DNA of 64,000 bases from Microvirga sp. Mcv34 (GTDB lineage Bacteria > Pseudomonadota > Alphaproteobacteria > Rhizobiales > Beijerinckiaceae), in the NCBI RefSeq assembly GCF_024519725.1, contig NZ_JALJRK010000003.1, forward strand, positions 124,001 through 188,000, read 5' to 3'. Positions 41,299-48,829 of this stretch are shown piece after piece (position 1 is the stretch's first letter; every line of letters begins with the position of its first letter). The notes under the pieces are model-generated. The model was given only the letters and a program-made list of their open reading frames with translations. It was not told the origin of the DNA and ran no database searches. The position numbers and the translations under genes were made by a program.

Positions 41299-41528
41299 AG
41301 GCGGCCGGCGCCTCGGCTCTTCGCCTTGAGGCGAGCGGACTTCCGGCCCTCGCGCTCGCCACGGCTGAGACGAGGCGTCTCCTCGACAGGGAGGCGTTTC
41401 CCGCGCTGCGATCGCTTGCCAGATCCCGCCGGAGCCGAGCCGATATCGATCCCCGGCGCCATAGCCGCGGCCGCCATCATCGCGCCGATCCCCATCATGC
41501 CGATTAGTCCGAGCTTGCTTCTGTGCAT
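41295..41528 (-). CDS. Small membrane-anchored basic protein, 77 aa
   Basis: Start ATG 41528 has GGAGG upstream. A methionine-rich hydrophobic helix (GLIGMMGIGAMMAAAAMA) is followed by a strongly basic domain (GKRSQRGKRLP...). Could be a membrane-tethered nucleic-acid binder. No family. Confidence 0.55.
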   Translation of the reverse strand: MHRSKLGLIGMMGIGAMMAAAAMAPGIDIGSAPAGSGKRSQRGKRLPVEETPRLSRGEREGRKSARLKAKSRGAGRL

Positions 41529-41532
41529 CGCC

Positions 41533-42099
41533 TTAGCCTCCCAATTTCCGAAGAATGAATCCGACCTCATGCTCGACGCGAGCCGGGAGGCGCTCTCGCA
41601 CAACGGCCTGGAAGGTGGACGCGACATTGCCGCGCGTCATCTCGCGAGGGATCGACGGACCCCAGAGCTTTTCGATCGGGAGGCGAGAGCGGCCGAGGCG
41701 CTTATAGACCTGTCCGTTCGGCCCCATGAACGTTCCGGGAAAGGTCCGGCGGACGTTCCAAGGCTTCGCGGAGACGCCCTTCTTCCGCTGCGTCGGACCG
41801 AAGTCGGCGAGGCTGTGAAACTTTCCCGTCCCGACGATCTGAGCTTCGAGATTGCCGGCCGAGGCGTAACGCTTCTCGAGGGACTTCGGGACCGCGCTAT
41901 AGGCGAGGCCGGTTTGTTTCGCGAGACCCCGCGCGACCTGAGTATAAGTCCGGTCCATCGTCCAATTAAGCGCCCTCGAGAGCGCCATATTGACGAGGTC
42001 GCCGTCGCCGAGTTGCTGGAAGACGCGAGCCTCGTCGATCAGATCGCGAGCGTCGACCGTGACGACGACGCCTCCGCCGAGAGAAAAGCCTTCAGCCAT
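41533..42099 (-). CDS. GpZ-like minor tail / tail completion protein, 188 aa
   Basis: Start ATG 42099. The pattern LSRALNWTMDRTYTQVARGL, then FPGTFMGPNGQVYKRLGRSR, matches prophage minor tail protein Z (GpZ). This late function is encoded about 18 kb away from the tail cluster, among early-type genes. Confidence 0.75.
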   Translation of the reverse strand: MAEGFSLGGGVVVTVDARDLIDEARVFQQLGDGDLVNMALSRALNWTMDRTYTQVARGLAKQTGLAYSAVPKSLEKRYASAGNLEAQIVGTGKFHSLADFGPTQRKKGVSAKPWNVRRTFPGTFMGPNGQVYKRLGRSRLPIEKLWGPSIPREMTRGNVASTFQAVVRERLPARVEHEVGFILRKLGG

Positions 42100-42292
42100 G
42101 ACGGATCCTCCGAACGGCAGAACCGGAGCGAGGCGGAGCCGGACGGAAGCCGCCCTTCTGCGGCTGATAGCCATTCCGGCGGCCTCGAAGCATCTCTCCG
42201 GAGATGAAGGCCGCGGCGAGAACCCATCCGACCGCGAGAGCCAGGAAGCCGCCGGAGAGGACGAGATAGAGATCGGAGACATTCGGGATCAT
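42092..42292 (-). CDS. Small membrane protein, 66 aa
   Basis: One hydrophobic helix (LYLVLSGGFLALAVGWVLAA) at the N-terminus and a basic glycine/arginine-rich tail. ATGA overlap with the upstream gene. No family. Confidence 0.5.
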   Translation of the reverse strand: MIPNVSDLYLVLSGGFLALAVGWVLAAAFISGEMLRGRRNGYQPQKGGFRPAPPRSGSAVRRIRHG

Positions 42293-42504
42293 GATTCGAC
42301 GCCTTCGAATTTCGAAGTTTCCGGTTCGACGTTCCGGGAAACTAACCCGCGGACGGCCTCGCCGATAGCGCGGAGGGAACGATCCTTCTCGGCCGGATCC
42401 TCGAGGAGAAGACCCGTTTCCGCGAAGAGGTTGATCTTCCGGAGGACGCTCTCGACTGTCGCGACGTCGTTCCGGAGGTTCTCGAGAAGGGAGCGTTCAC
42501 GCAT
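42289..42504 (-). CDS. Hypothetical helical protein, 71 aa
   Basis: Helical (LENLRNDVATVESVLRKINLF). Overlaps the next gene upstream by 8 bases. A palindrome-like gaatttcgaagtttc lies in its 3' end. Function unknown. Confidence 0.5.
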   Translation of the reverse strand: MRERSLLENLRNDVATVESVLRKINLFAETGLLLEDPAEKDRSLRAIGEAVRGLVSRNVEPETSKFEGVES

Positions 42505-42700
42505 CGGAGCCGCTCCCGACCCGAGGAACCCAAATCGGGCGCCCTAGTCCCCTTCTCGCTTCGACGCCGTCCGGAGAGACGTCAAAGATCCGATATCCCT
42601 TCGCCTCGAGCGACGATCGGATCCGGAGGATCGCGGCCGTCTTCTCGCACCGGCGGCCGATGATGCCGGGAGCCGGCCCTAGTTTGTTGTCACGCGGCAT
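42497..42700 (-). CDS. Hypothetical protein, 67 aa
   Basis: Basic, helical (KTAAILRIRSSLEAKGYRIF), followed by a short beta end. Overlaps the HTH gene by 11 bases, hence likely co-translated. No family. Confidence 0.5.
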   Translation of the reverse strand: MPRDNKLGPAPGIIGRRCEKTAAILRIRSSLEAKGYRIFDVSPDGVEARRGLGRPIWVPRVGSGSDA

Positions 42701-42890
42701 AGGATTCGATCTCCGAGACGGAAAGGTTGAGCCGGAGCATCGTCCGGAGGAGGAGGACGACGGACTTTGGGATCTCCTGTCCGGTCTGCCACCGGCGGAG
42801 CGTCCGGGAGTTCACGCCGAGGAACTTCGCCGCCTCGGAAGGCGAGAGGCCGAGAGCCTCGATCGCTTCGCGGAATTGATCGCCTGTCAT
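42690..42890 (-). CDS. HTH transcription regulator, 66 aa
   Basis: Compact Cro/C1-type HTH: ALGLSPSEAAKFLGVNSRTL, with the recognition helix SRTLRRWQTG. Paralogue of the 79-aa HTH protein in the left operon (1495-1734). A candidate binder of one of the operator families described here. Confidence 0.75.
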   Translation of the reverse strand: MTGDQFREAIEALGLSPSEAAKFLGVNSRTLRRWQTGQEIPKSVVLLLRTMLRLNLSVSEIESYAA

Positions 42891-42900
42891 GGTGCGAGCC

Positions 42901-43014
42901 TCAAACGAGCGGACGAGCGAGGAAGAGAGCGGCGATGGCGACTTGCCAGCCGACGAGAGCCGAGCAAACGGCGCCGGCGAGGACGGTCAGGATCTTTACG
43001 GGAAGCGGAGTCAT
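42901..43014 (-). CDS. Very small membrane protein, 37 aa
   Basis: ATG 43014 to TGA 42901. A single hydrophobic helix (ILTVLAGAVCSALVGWQVAI). No clear ribosome site, so expression is uncertain. Lies between two better supported genes. Confidence 0.4.
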   Translation of the reverse strand: MTPLPVKILTVLAGAVCSALVGWQVAIAALFLARPLV

Positions 43015-43065
43015 GGGAGGCAATCCGAAATTCGGAGGGAGAGGGAGGGAGCCGAGAGGCTCCCG

Positions 43066-43278
43066 TTAGGCAGGGAAGAAAGCCTCGACGGCGATCTCTT
43101 TCCGCTTCGAGATCTCGACCGCGTTGTTCGCGAGACCCGTCATAACCGCGAGGTTCTTCTCGATCGCCTCTTCGAAGGTGAAGCCCTTCTCGATCCAGAC
43201 GGAGAGGCCGGCGACGAAGCCGCGAACGTCGGCTTCAGAAACGCCCATGAGGGAGGCAAGTTCGGCGATCTTGTTCAT
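43066..43278 (-). CDS. Hypothetical protein, 70 aa, first gene of the early leftward operon
   Basis: Start at ATG 43278; two GACACGAC copies (43281-43288 and 43297-43304) precede it, the nearer only two bases away. Helical acidic protein (MNKIAELASLMGVSEADV). Directly behind the operator-controlled promoter at 43317-43346. A short GC hairpin follows the stop (43046-43063). The longer upstream start would lie in the promoter. Confidence 0.6.
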   Translation of the reverse strand: MNKIAELASLMGVSEADVRGFVAGLSVWIEKGFTFEEAIEKNLAVMTGLANNAVEISKRKEIAVEAFFPA

Positions 43279-43316
43279 CTGTCGTGTCTCGCTGCTGTCG
43301 TGTCTGCGATGACCTG

Positions 43317-43346
43317 ACACTAGCGGACAAAATGTCCGACCGTCAA
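43317..43346 (-). promoter_or_regulatory. Early leftward promoter with embedded operator
   Basis: On the minus strand TTGACG (43346-43341), an 18-base spacer and TAGTGT (43322-43317). The spacer contains the inverted repeat CGGAC-ATTTT-GTCCG (43324-43338). It shares promoter boxes, spacing and most spacer bases with the left-end promoter at 223-252. Presumably both respond to the same phage regulator. Confidence 0.75.
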
Positions 43347-43375
43347 CTCCGAAATTTCAAATTTCTATTCGGAGT

Positions 43376-43415
43376 TTCAAACCTGACGCTTCAACGATCG
43401 AAACGAAGCGTCAGG
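43376..43415 (-). terminator. Hairpin terminator after the 62-aa gene
   Basis: A perfect 11-bp stem (CCTGACGCTTC / GAAGCGTCAGG, 43382-43415) with a 12-base loop follows the stop at 43425 in the leftward direction; only a short T-run (TTTGAAA) follows. It separates this gene from the promoter at 43346. Confidence 0.6.
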
Positions 43416-43424
43416 AGGGAGGCT

Positions 43425-43613
43425 CTAAGCCTTGAAATTGTTCGCTTTTACGAGGGTTTCCGCCATAGAGCCGAACGTCGGCCGGATGACCGGAGACGAA
43501 TTTCGGATATTCGGAGAGGAGAGGGACGTCGTCCGCCGGAGGAAGGAATCGGCCGGCTCGCGGCTCTTGTTCGCTTCGGTCTGGATCGTCGGGAGATGCT
43601 TCGGAGCTTCCAT
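43425..43613 (-). CDS. Hypothetical protein, 62 aa
   Basis: Low-complexity N-terminal part (APKHLPTIQTEANKSREPAD), no domain. A weak ribosome site (aaaggcg) precedes ATG 43613, and a perfect terminator-like hairpin follows the stop. Isolated between two terminators; may be transcribed alone. Confidence 0.45.
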   Translation of the reverse strand: MEAPKHLPTIQTEANKSREPADSFLRRTTSLSSPNIRNSSPVIRPTFGSMAETLVKANNFKA

Positions 43614-43654
43614 CGTCGCGCCTTTCGCTTTGAGGAGGTCTGTCCTCCTGCCCT

Positions 43655-43690
43655 AAGCGAAACGGCCGGCCCCATGAGGAGACCGGCCGC
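43655..43690 (-). terminator. Intrinsic terminator after the 99-aa gene
   Basis: On the minus strand CGGCCGG and CCGGCCG pair around a 13-base loop, followed by TTTCGCTT. The 220 bases between this and the stop of the 99-aa gene (43911) show no convincing gene; a GACACGAC copy at 43707-43714 on the plus strand has no start nearby. Confidence 0.55.
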
Positions 43691-43910
43691 TCGATCTGCG
43701 ATCCGGGACACGACCACCGGACCGGGAGATTTCGCCGCTGTCTCCTTCGCCTTTGATCTCGACCACTTGCCGAGAGGCTCCGGAGTTTTCGGCGCCGCGG
43801 CCGCGCCTGTCATGGGGGATCGGCCCCCTCCGTTTATTTCGCCGCCTTTAGATCCTCTCGGATCAGGGATGACGGCCCCCCTTCTTCCGGCTCCGGCGAG
43901 GAGCGGAAAA

Positions 43911-44210
43911 TTACTTGCTCGACGAGGAAGACTTCTTCGCCGTCTTCGGACGCTGCGTCTCGTCCGTTCCCTGGATCTCGACGCCCTCGGCGTTGCCGCC
44001 CGTCGTCGTGACCGTCTCGCCTTTGTCGTCACCAGTCGAGACAGGCTCCGAACCATACGGAAGGTTGACGATGACAGGACGGCCGGCGCGATCCTCCGTC
44101 GGAGTGCCTTCCGTCGTCTGAAGCGGCTTGAAGAGCTTCTCGGATTCCGGAACGCCGGCGTCCGTCGCCTTCGTCTCGTTCTCCTGATTCGTCGTCTTTT
44201 CGTCTGCCAT
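43911..44210 (-). CDS. Acidic, low-complexity protein, 99 aa
   Basis: Start ATG 44210. Thr/Glu/Asp/Gly-rich throughout (TTNQENETKATDAGVPESEK), ending in a Lys/Ser tail (KKSSSSSK). It probably forms an unstructured protein. Upstream, at 44311-44346, are TTGACG, a half operator and a CCGAAATTCGA element: a likely promoter region. Confidence 0.6.
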   Translation of the reverse strand: MADEKTTNQENETKATDAGVPESEKLFKPLQTTEGTPTEDRAGRPVIVNLPYGSEPVSTGDDKGETVTTTGGNAEGVEIQGTDETQRPKTAKKSSSSSK

Positions 44211-44312
44211 GATGAAAACCCTCGATCGAAGTCCGGGACGGAACGCTAGACCGGAGACCCGTCCCGATGGATGCACCGGAAGGGAAACGCCGCTGTAGTC
44301 CGATTCGTGCCG

Positions 44313-45407
44313 CTAAATTTGTCCGTCGTCAATTTCCGAAATTCGATTGATGACTCTCATTCCTCCCGGCGGCCGCTCCAAGGTCCGCGAGCCTTCAGGA
44401 ATCAAGCATCCCTTCTCCCACGGAGGAGGCCCATACTTCGCACAATCCCAGACCAGCAAGCCCCGCGCGACCTTCTGGATCTTCTCCCAATCCGCCGGCG
44501 TCTTCTGTAGGATCTCGGCCGGATTCGGCCCTTGGAAGATCTGAGGCGAACCGTCCGAAGCGATCGCCTTCGGGAGACCTTCGGGAAACTCGCCCATCCA
44601 ATACTCGCCGTTGAGCCATGCCGCGGCGCCCTTAATGAACTCCGGCTCATGCCCCTTCCGGCGCTTATATCGGACCGCGCCCTCGACGATCGTCGCCGGA
44701 TCGTGACCGTCTCCGATCGCTTTCCGGAAAGCCTTCTCGGCGTTCTTTCTGCTGTCGCCCGGACGCTTGGCGCAACTCTGCCAGAACCTCGGGAACCATT
44801 CTTCTGAGATTCGATCCTGTCGTTCTTTCTTAGATTCTTTTCTATTCTCTTCTTCTCTCTTTGGGTTTTCGGCCACGAAAGGGAACCCTTTCTGTAAGTC
44901 ACTGAGATTATTGATCTCGGCCCCGCTATCTTCGGAGGAAGTCGAGACAATGTCGGAATCTTCTCCGTCTGTTTTCGGGGACTTCTTCTCGACTTCTTCT
45001 CGACTTAGCTCCGACTTAGGTCCGGACGGACGGCCTCCCTTGGCTCCATCGGAGGCCGCCTTAGCCCGTTTTTCGGCCGCCTCTTGGAGCGCCTGATCTG
45101 CCTCCCGATTGCCGACGAGGCCGTCGTCTGTTCGGTAGATTTTGCCGAGTTCCTCGAGCCGTCGGATCAATGCCGCTGCCTTCCGCGTCGGGAAGCCGGT
45201 CCCCATGTGCGAGGCGATATGTCCGAGATCGTAATAGATCGGACCGCCGTGTTCATAGATCAGATCGAGGAGCGTCGAATAAGCGGCTCGTTCCTCGAAG
45301 CTCATTCCGAGGCAACCGTTAAAGAAGGCTCGAGGCCGGCGAGGATACCAAGCGGCTTCACCGCGAGGCTTGATTTTGGGAGGAGAAACGGGAATATTCG
45401 ACGCCAT
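44313..45407 (-). CDS. Replication initiator-type protein (DUF1376-like), 364 aa
   Basis: N-terminal winged-helix domain of the DUF1376 type (WYPRRPRAFFNGCLGMSFEE ... STLLDLIYEHGGP), typical of phage O-like replication proteins. Middle acidic and low-complexity (120-200), C-terminus basic and helical (FWQSCAKRPGDSRKNAEKAF). It probably loads the DnaB helicase encoded upstream. Strong ribosome site AAAGGAGG. Confidence 0.75.
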   Translation of the reverse strand: MASNIPVSPPKIKPRGEAAWYPRRPRAFFNGCLGMSFEERAAYSTLLDLIYEHGGPIYYDLGHIASHMGTGFPTRKAAALIRRLEELGKIYRTDDGLVGNREADQALQEAAEKRAKAASDGAKGGRPSGPKSELSREEVEKKSPKTDGEDSDIVSTSSEDSGAEINNLSDLQKGFPFVAENPKREEENRKESKKERQDRISEEWFPRFWQSCAKRPGDSRKNAEKAFRKAIGDGHDPATIVEGAVRYKRRKGHEPEFIKGAAAWLNGEYWMGEFPEGLPKAIASDGSPQIFQGPNPAEILQKTPADWEKIQKVARGLLVWDCAKYGPPPWEKGCLIPEGSRTLERPPGGMRVINRISEIDDGQI

Positions 45408-45596
45408 GGAAGGCGCCTCCTTTCAGCACAAAGGGACGTCATAGGCCGGAAGCGATGCCAGTCGCTCCGGCCTTTTCCATTTCTGCGCTCATGATTTCGA
45501 ATCTTCAAGCCTGAATCTCCGATTCGAATTCCCGAATTTCGAACCGAACGGCCAAGCCGGACGTTATCCCGGCGTCTGTAAGGCAGATCCGCAAAC
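45408..45596. other. Intergenic region upstream of the replication gene
   Basis: 189 bases, AT-rich around 45490-45545, with gaatctccgattcgaattc and a CCGAATTTCGA element (45532-45542). No convincing gene; only a 17-codon leader-like frame (ATG at about 45490). Probably carries the promoter of the 364-aa gene. Confidence 0.4.
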
Positions 45597-45638
45597 TAAA
45601 AGGCCGCCCCTGCAACCGAGGAGCGGCCTATTTTTTTC
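45597..45638. terminator. Bidirectional terminator
   Basis: Stem AGGCCGC / GCGGCCT with T-runs on both sides (TTTTTTT rightward, TTTTAGTTT leftward). It lies just after the stop of the 157-aa gene (45662) and ends that transcript. Confidence 0.8.
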
Positions 45639-45661
45639 GTTACTGTAGCGTAAGGAAGGGA

Positions 45662-46135
45662 TCAGCCGCGGCCGGTCCGGAGCGCCTCGCGGCCGTCCTT
45701 ATTGATCGAATAGAGGACGGAAGCGACGTTCCCCATCTCCGGACCCTTCATCCAATCCAGGAAGCCGCGGAGCCGGCAGGAATGGACGGCGTCCCATCTA
45801 ACTTCCTCTTGACCGCCGTCGGCGTCGATAACGGCCGCCGAACTGTTTTGGGAATCTTGCTCGTAAATGACTAGGCAAACCGCCGTAGGTTTTGCCATTA
45901 GCTCGAGGACTTTCATCATCCGAGGAGAGACAGGCTTCGCCATCCTCTCGCTAACCGGCCGGAAACGACGACCTTCCTTGTATGGTCGCGTTTCCTTTGT
46001 CGTCGTCGAACTGGCGTCGGATTTGTCTTTGGTCTTCTTTGCCGCGTTCATGGTGTTTAACTTCTTTGATACTGAGGACGCCCCCCGATTTATGGTTCGC
46101 GCCGCGCTTTCACTTGCCATCTGCATCATAACCAT
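45662..46135 (-). CDS. Hypothetical protein with C-terminal winged-helix-like domain, 157 aa
   Basis: Start set at ATG 46135, which has a GGGGG stretch upstream; earlier in-frame starts to 46213 lack a ribosome site. The N-terminus is lysine/threonine-rich (AAKKTKDKSDASSTTTKETR). The end (VASVLYSINKDGREALRTGRG) is of winged-helix type. Regulatory role possible. Its 5' half is AT-richer than the surroundings. Confidence 0.5.
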   Translation of the reverse strand: MVMMQMASESAARTINRGASSVSKKLNTMNAAKKTKDKSDASSTTTKETRPYKEGRRFRPVSERMAKPVSPRMMKVLELMAKPTAVCLVIYEQDSQNSSAAVIDADGGQEEVRWDAVHSCRLRGFLDWMKGPEMGNVASVLYSINKDGREALRTGRG

Positions 46136-46338
46136 TTTCGACCCCCTGATTTCGACGTTCGGTTTTTTAGCCCCGACGTTTGAAAGGTAATCCCGCAAAA
46201 GTGAAATTCTCAAGACATTTTCTCATATCTGAGCCTTTTTTAACCCTTTTGCGCCATGGGCAGCAACATATGAAACATTTCCGCTATGTCAAGGATTACG
46301 CTTAAGACAGGCTTAACTAGCCCTCCGGGAGTCCTTCA
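46136..46338. promoter_or_regulatory. AT-rich intergenic region with divergent promoters
   Basis: About 200 bases between the leftward 157-aa gene and the rightward 54-aa gene. Notably AT-rich (e.g. 46195-46260). A promoter for each gene is expected; I cannot fix the boxes. A good ribosome site (ggag) precedes the rightward gene. Confidence 0.4.
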
Positions 46339-46503
46339 ATGCGTACCGCTCAAGTCTATACGGATCCCTTAACGGCCCTGGAAATCCTTCGGACCCTGAA
46401 AGGGAAGGAGCCTCGCGTCCTCGAATCCTTGAGGCTCGAGGAGGAGGCTCCGGCCGTTGTGCGACTAACCGTCCCGGAAATTCGGAGGCGCCGCCGGGAT
46501 TAA
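46339..46503 (+). CDS. Small protein of opposite orientation, 54 aa
   Basis: The only plus-strand gene inside the leftward early region. ATG 46339 has GGAG 8 bases upstream. The protein (VYTDPLTALEILRTLKGKEP ... VPEIRRRRRD) is basic at the end. It converges with the LuxR-type gene, overlapping by four bases at the 3' ends. Could be a small regulator acting against the leftward operon. Confidence 0.55.
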   Translation: MRTAQVYTDPLTALEILRTLKGKEPRVLESLRLEEEAPAVVRLTVPEIRRRRRD

Positions 46504-46724
46504 CCGGCGGCCTTCTCCTCGTCGAACCATCCCTTCCGGAAGGCGATCGCGACGGCGTGAGGAGCGTTCTTAGCTCCCATCTTCCGATAGAGGCTCTTCC
46601 GATGGACCTTCACCGTCGCGTCAGTAATGCCGAGGATCGAGCCGGTCTCCTTTGAGCCGGCGCCGTCGGCCGCGAGCTTTAGGATCTGCTTCTCGCGCTC
46701 GCTGAGATGCCGCCAAGCAACCAT
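46500..46724 (-). CDS. LuxR-type HTH protein (DNA-binding domain only), 74 aa
   Basis: Entire protein is a GerE/LuxR HTH: LSEREKQILKLAADGAGSKE, TGSILGITDATVKVHRKSLY, RKMGAKNAPHAVAIA. It lacks any sensor or receiver domain, so it probably binds DNA constitutively. It is encoded just downstream of the helicase and the 196-aa gene. Confidence 0.85.
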   Translation of the reverse strand: MVAWRHLSEREKQILKLAADGAGSKETGSILGITDATVKVHRKSLYRKMGAKNAPHAVAIAFRKGWFDEEKAAG

Positions 46725-46726
46725 GA

Positions 46727-47317
46727 CTAGACCTCCTCCGGGACGTTCTCGATCGTCGGCCCGAGATCGAGCGGCTTCCCGCTGTCGATCCCGTATTCGT
46801 AAACCTGACCATCGATCCTGACGCGAACGAGCCGGTTAAGTTCGAAGATGCTAGAGACCCGCGCCGGCCGCCCGTCGATCGTCCGGAGCGGCTTCGTCCA
46901 TTCGATCCGCTTAGGCGCCGGCTCCTCCTCCGGGATCTGGACCTCGATCGTCTTAAGGTTCGCCGCGATCGCCTCCTCGACCTTCGACGGCGTCCCGACG
47001 GGATTCCTCTCGTCGACGATCTCGATCGCCTTCCCGACGTTCCCGGAGAAGAGCCGGACGATCCCGTCGCCGAGGACGATCCGGTCCGGGAACGCGAGCG
47101 CGAGGATCTCCTCGATCCGCTGAAGGCGCTCCTCGATCGAGGGAGGGACCATTCCCTCGGCCTTCAGTAAATCGAGATGGGAGGCGAGAGCGACCGTCTC
47201 CTCGTAAGTGAGGCCGAGGAGATTCCCGGCGGCCGCCTCCTTCTCCGCGAACGCTTTGATCCGCGCGATCGCGCTCTCGAGATGCTCGCCGCCGATCGCT
47301 GGCTTCGTGTCTGTCAT
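46727..47317 (-). CDS. Hypothetical replication-region protein, 196 aa
   Basis: ATG 47317 opens with ATGACAGACACGAAG, close to the start-associated motif. Helical N-terminal half (SAIARIKAFAEKEAAAGNLL); the C-terminal part (RPARVSSIFELNRLVRVRID) is beta-rich. Between DnaB and the LuxR-type gene. Function unknown. Confidence 0.55.
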   Translation of the reverse strand: MTDTKPAIGGEHLESAIARIKAFAEKEAAAGNLLGLTYEETVALASHLDLLKAEGMVPPSIEERLQRIEEILALAFPDRIVLGDGIVRLFSGNVGKAIEIVDERNPVGTPSKVEEAIAANLKTIEVQIPEEEPAPKRIEWTKPLRTIDGRPARVSSIFELNRLVRVRIDGQVYEYGIDSGKPLDLGPTIENVPEEV

Positions 47318-47328
47318 GATGCTTTCCC

Positions 47329-48804
47329 TTAGTCTTCGCTGCTACGGAGGCCGGCGCCGTTCCTGACGACGCTCGCCGGCATATCGACGAAGAGAGTCGC
47401 CTGTCCGATCTCTCCGAGACGATTCTTCAAAACGTGAAATTCGAGGTCATGCGTGAAGTCATGCGAGTCCGTCCCGTCCTCCATCGCCTTAGCCTGGAGC
47501 GTCGGATCTCGATCGACATAGTATTGATGACGGTAAAGAGCGCCGATGACGTCGGCGTCTTGTTCGATGTGACCGGAGTCGCGGAAGTCTGCCAACTGCG
47601 GACGCTTGTTCTCGCGGCCTTCGACGGCTCGCGACAACTGACAGAGCGCGAGGACGCAAACGTCGTTATTGACGGCGATCGCCTTCAGTCCCTCCGTAAT
47701 CTCGCCGATCTCGTTCACGCGATTCCCGTTGTGAGACCGGACCGGCCGCATCTTTCCGATATGGTCGACGACGACGAGCCGGAGCGGCGCTCCTCTGCGC
47801 TCGAAACGCTCCTTCCACTTGCGGACCCTCGCGCCGAGTTCCGGGATCGTCATCCCCGGACGGCCCTCGACCTCGATCGGGAGGCGCTTCAGATCCTCGG
47901 CCGCTTCCCGGAGGCGCCATAGTTCTTCCGGCGTGAAGGCGGATCCCTTCATCGTCGGCGACGGCCGGAACTTCTGATAAGCGATCGGCTGTCGATACTG
48001 CCACGACATATCCGTAAGGAGTCGTTGGTGCGTCTGCTCGACTGTCATCTCGAGAGTCTCGAAGAGGACACCGTTCGCGGCCCGAAGCTTCAGGAGGTCC
48101 GCGAGGTTATAGGCGGCCGCCTGTCTCGAGGAGGCGACGGCGATCGTCGATTTACCCATCGAAGGCCGCGCTCCGACGATCCAAAGATCGCCGGCGACAT
48201 AGCCGCCCGTTAGGCGATCGAGATCTTCTAGTCCTGTCGTGATCCCGCGCGGCATACGGGACGGATCTTCGGCGTTCATAAGGATATCCTCCAAGACGAT
48301 TGTTTTAGGTTTGGCGGCCGTCGAGACGTTCTCGGACATAAGGACGCCGTCGAGCGCGGAGATCTGCTTCTCGACCTCCTCCTTCAGTCCGACGCGGACG
48401 TTCCGGACCTTCTCCGCGACGTCGATCGATTCCGTGATGACGCGGCGCCGGTTCGCATATTCCCGGATGATCCGCGCATAGGAGGGAGCCTGTTCCGCCG
48501 GGACGGACTGATAAGTCGTCCACCGAGCTAGGACCGCGGAGAGCGGCTCGTCGCCGAGGCCCTCGACCTTCCCGATCTTCGCGCCGATCAGAGCGGCCGT
48601 GATCGCCTGATTTCCCTCTCGAAGCTCGCACATTGCCGCGAAGATCGCGGCCGTGATCGGCTGCGAGAAGTCGTCCGAGGAGACGAGCGTCCGGACGCTA
48701 TCGAGCGCCTTGTTATGAAGCATGATCGTTCCCAGGAGACCGGCTTCGGTCTCGAGGGACGTCGGGAGTTCGCCATAAGGCGAGGCGTTTTGATTGTTGT
48801 TCAT
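47329..48804 (-). CDS. dnaB: Replicative DNA helicase, DnaB family, 491 aa
   Basis: DnaB N-terminal domain (LPTSLETEAGLLGTIMLHNK), linker, and RecA-like domain with Walker A VGARPSMGKSTIAVASSRQA (about residue 215), Walker B LRLVVVDHIGKM and the C-terminal QLSRAVEGRENKRPQLADF. It unwinds the phage origin with the O-like initiator. GACACGAC lies upstream of the start. Confidence 0.95.
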   Translation of the reverse strand: MNNNQNASPYGELPTSLETEAGLLGTIMLHNKALDSVRTLVSSDDFSQPITAAIFAAMCELREGNQAITAALIGAKIGKVEGLGDEPLSAVLARWTTYQSVPAEQAPSYARIIREYANRRRVITESIDVAEKVRNVRVGLKEEVEKQISALDGVLMSENVSTAAKPKTIVLEDILMNAEDPSRMPRGITTGLEDLDRLTGGYVAGDLWIVGARPSMGKSTIAVASSRQAAAYNLADLLKLRAANGVLFETLEMTVEQTHQRLLTDMSWQYRQPIAYQKFRPSPTMKGSAFTPEELWRLREAAEDLKRLPIEVEGRPGMTIPELGARVRKWKERFERRGAPLRLVVVDHIGKMRPVRSHNGNRVNEIGEITEGLKAIAVNNDVCVLALCQLSRAVEGRENKRPQLADFRDSGHIEQDADVIGALYRHQYYVDRDPTLQAKAMEDGTDSHDFTHDLEFHVLKNRLGEIGQATLFVDMPASVVRNGAGLRSSED

Positions 48805-48829
48805 GATGCCGTGTCGTGTCGGGAAGGGA

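Noticed and set aside
43448..44056. 202-residue minus-strand frame, including an ATG near 43814
   Set aside because: It runs through a terminator and overlaps the 62-aa and 99-aa genes; the C-terminal half has shadow composition. A short real gene from 43814 cannot be excluded.
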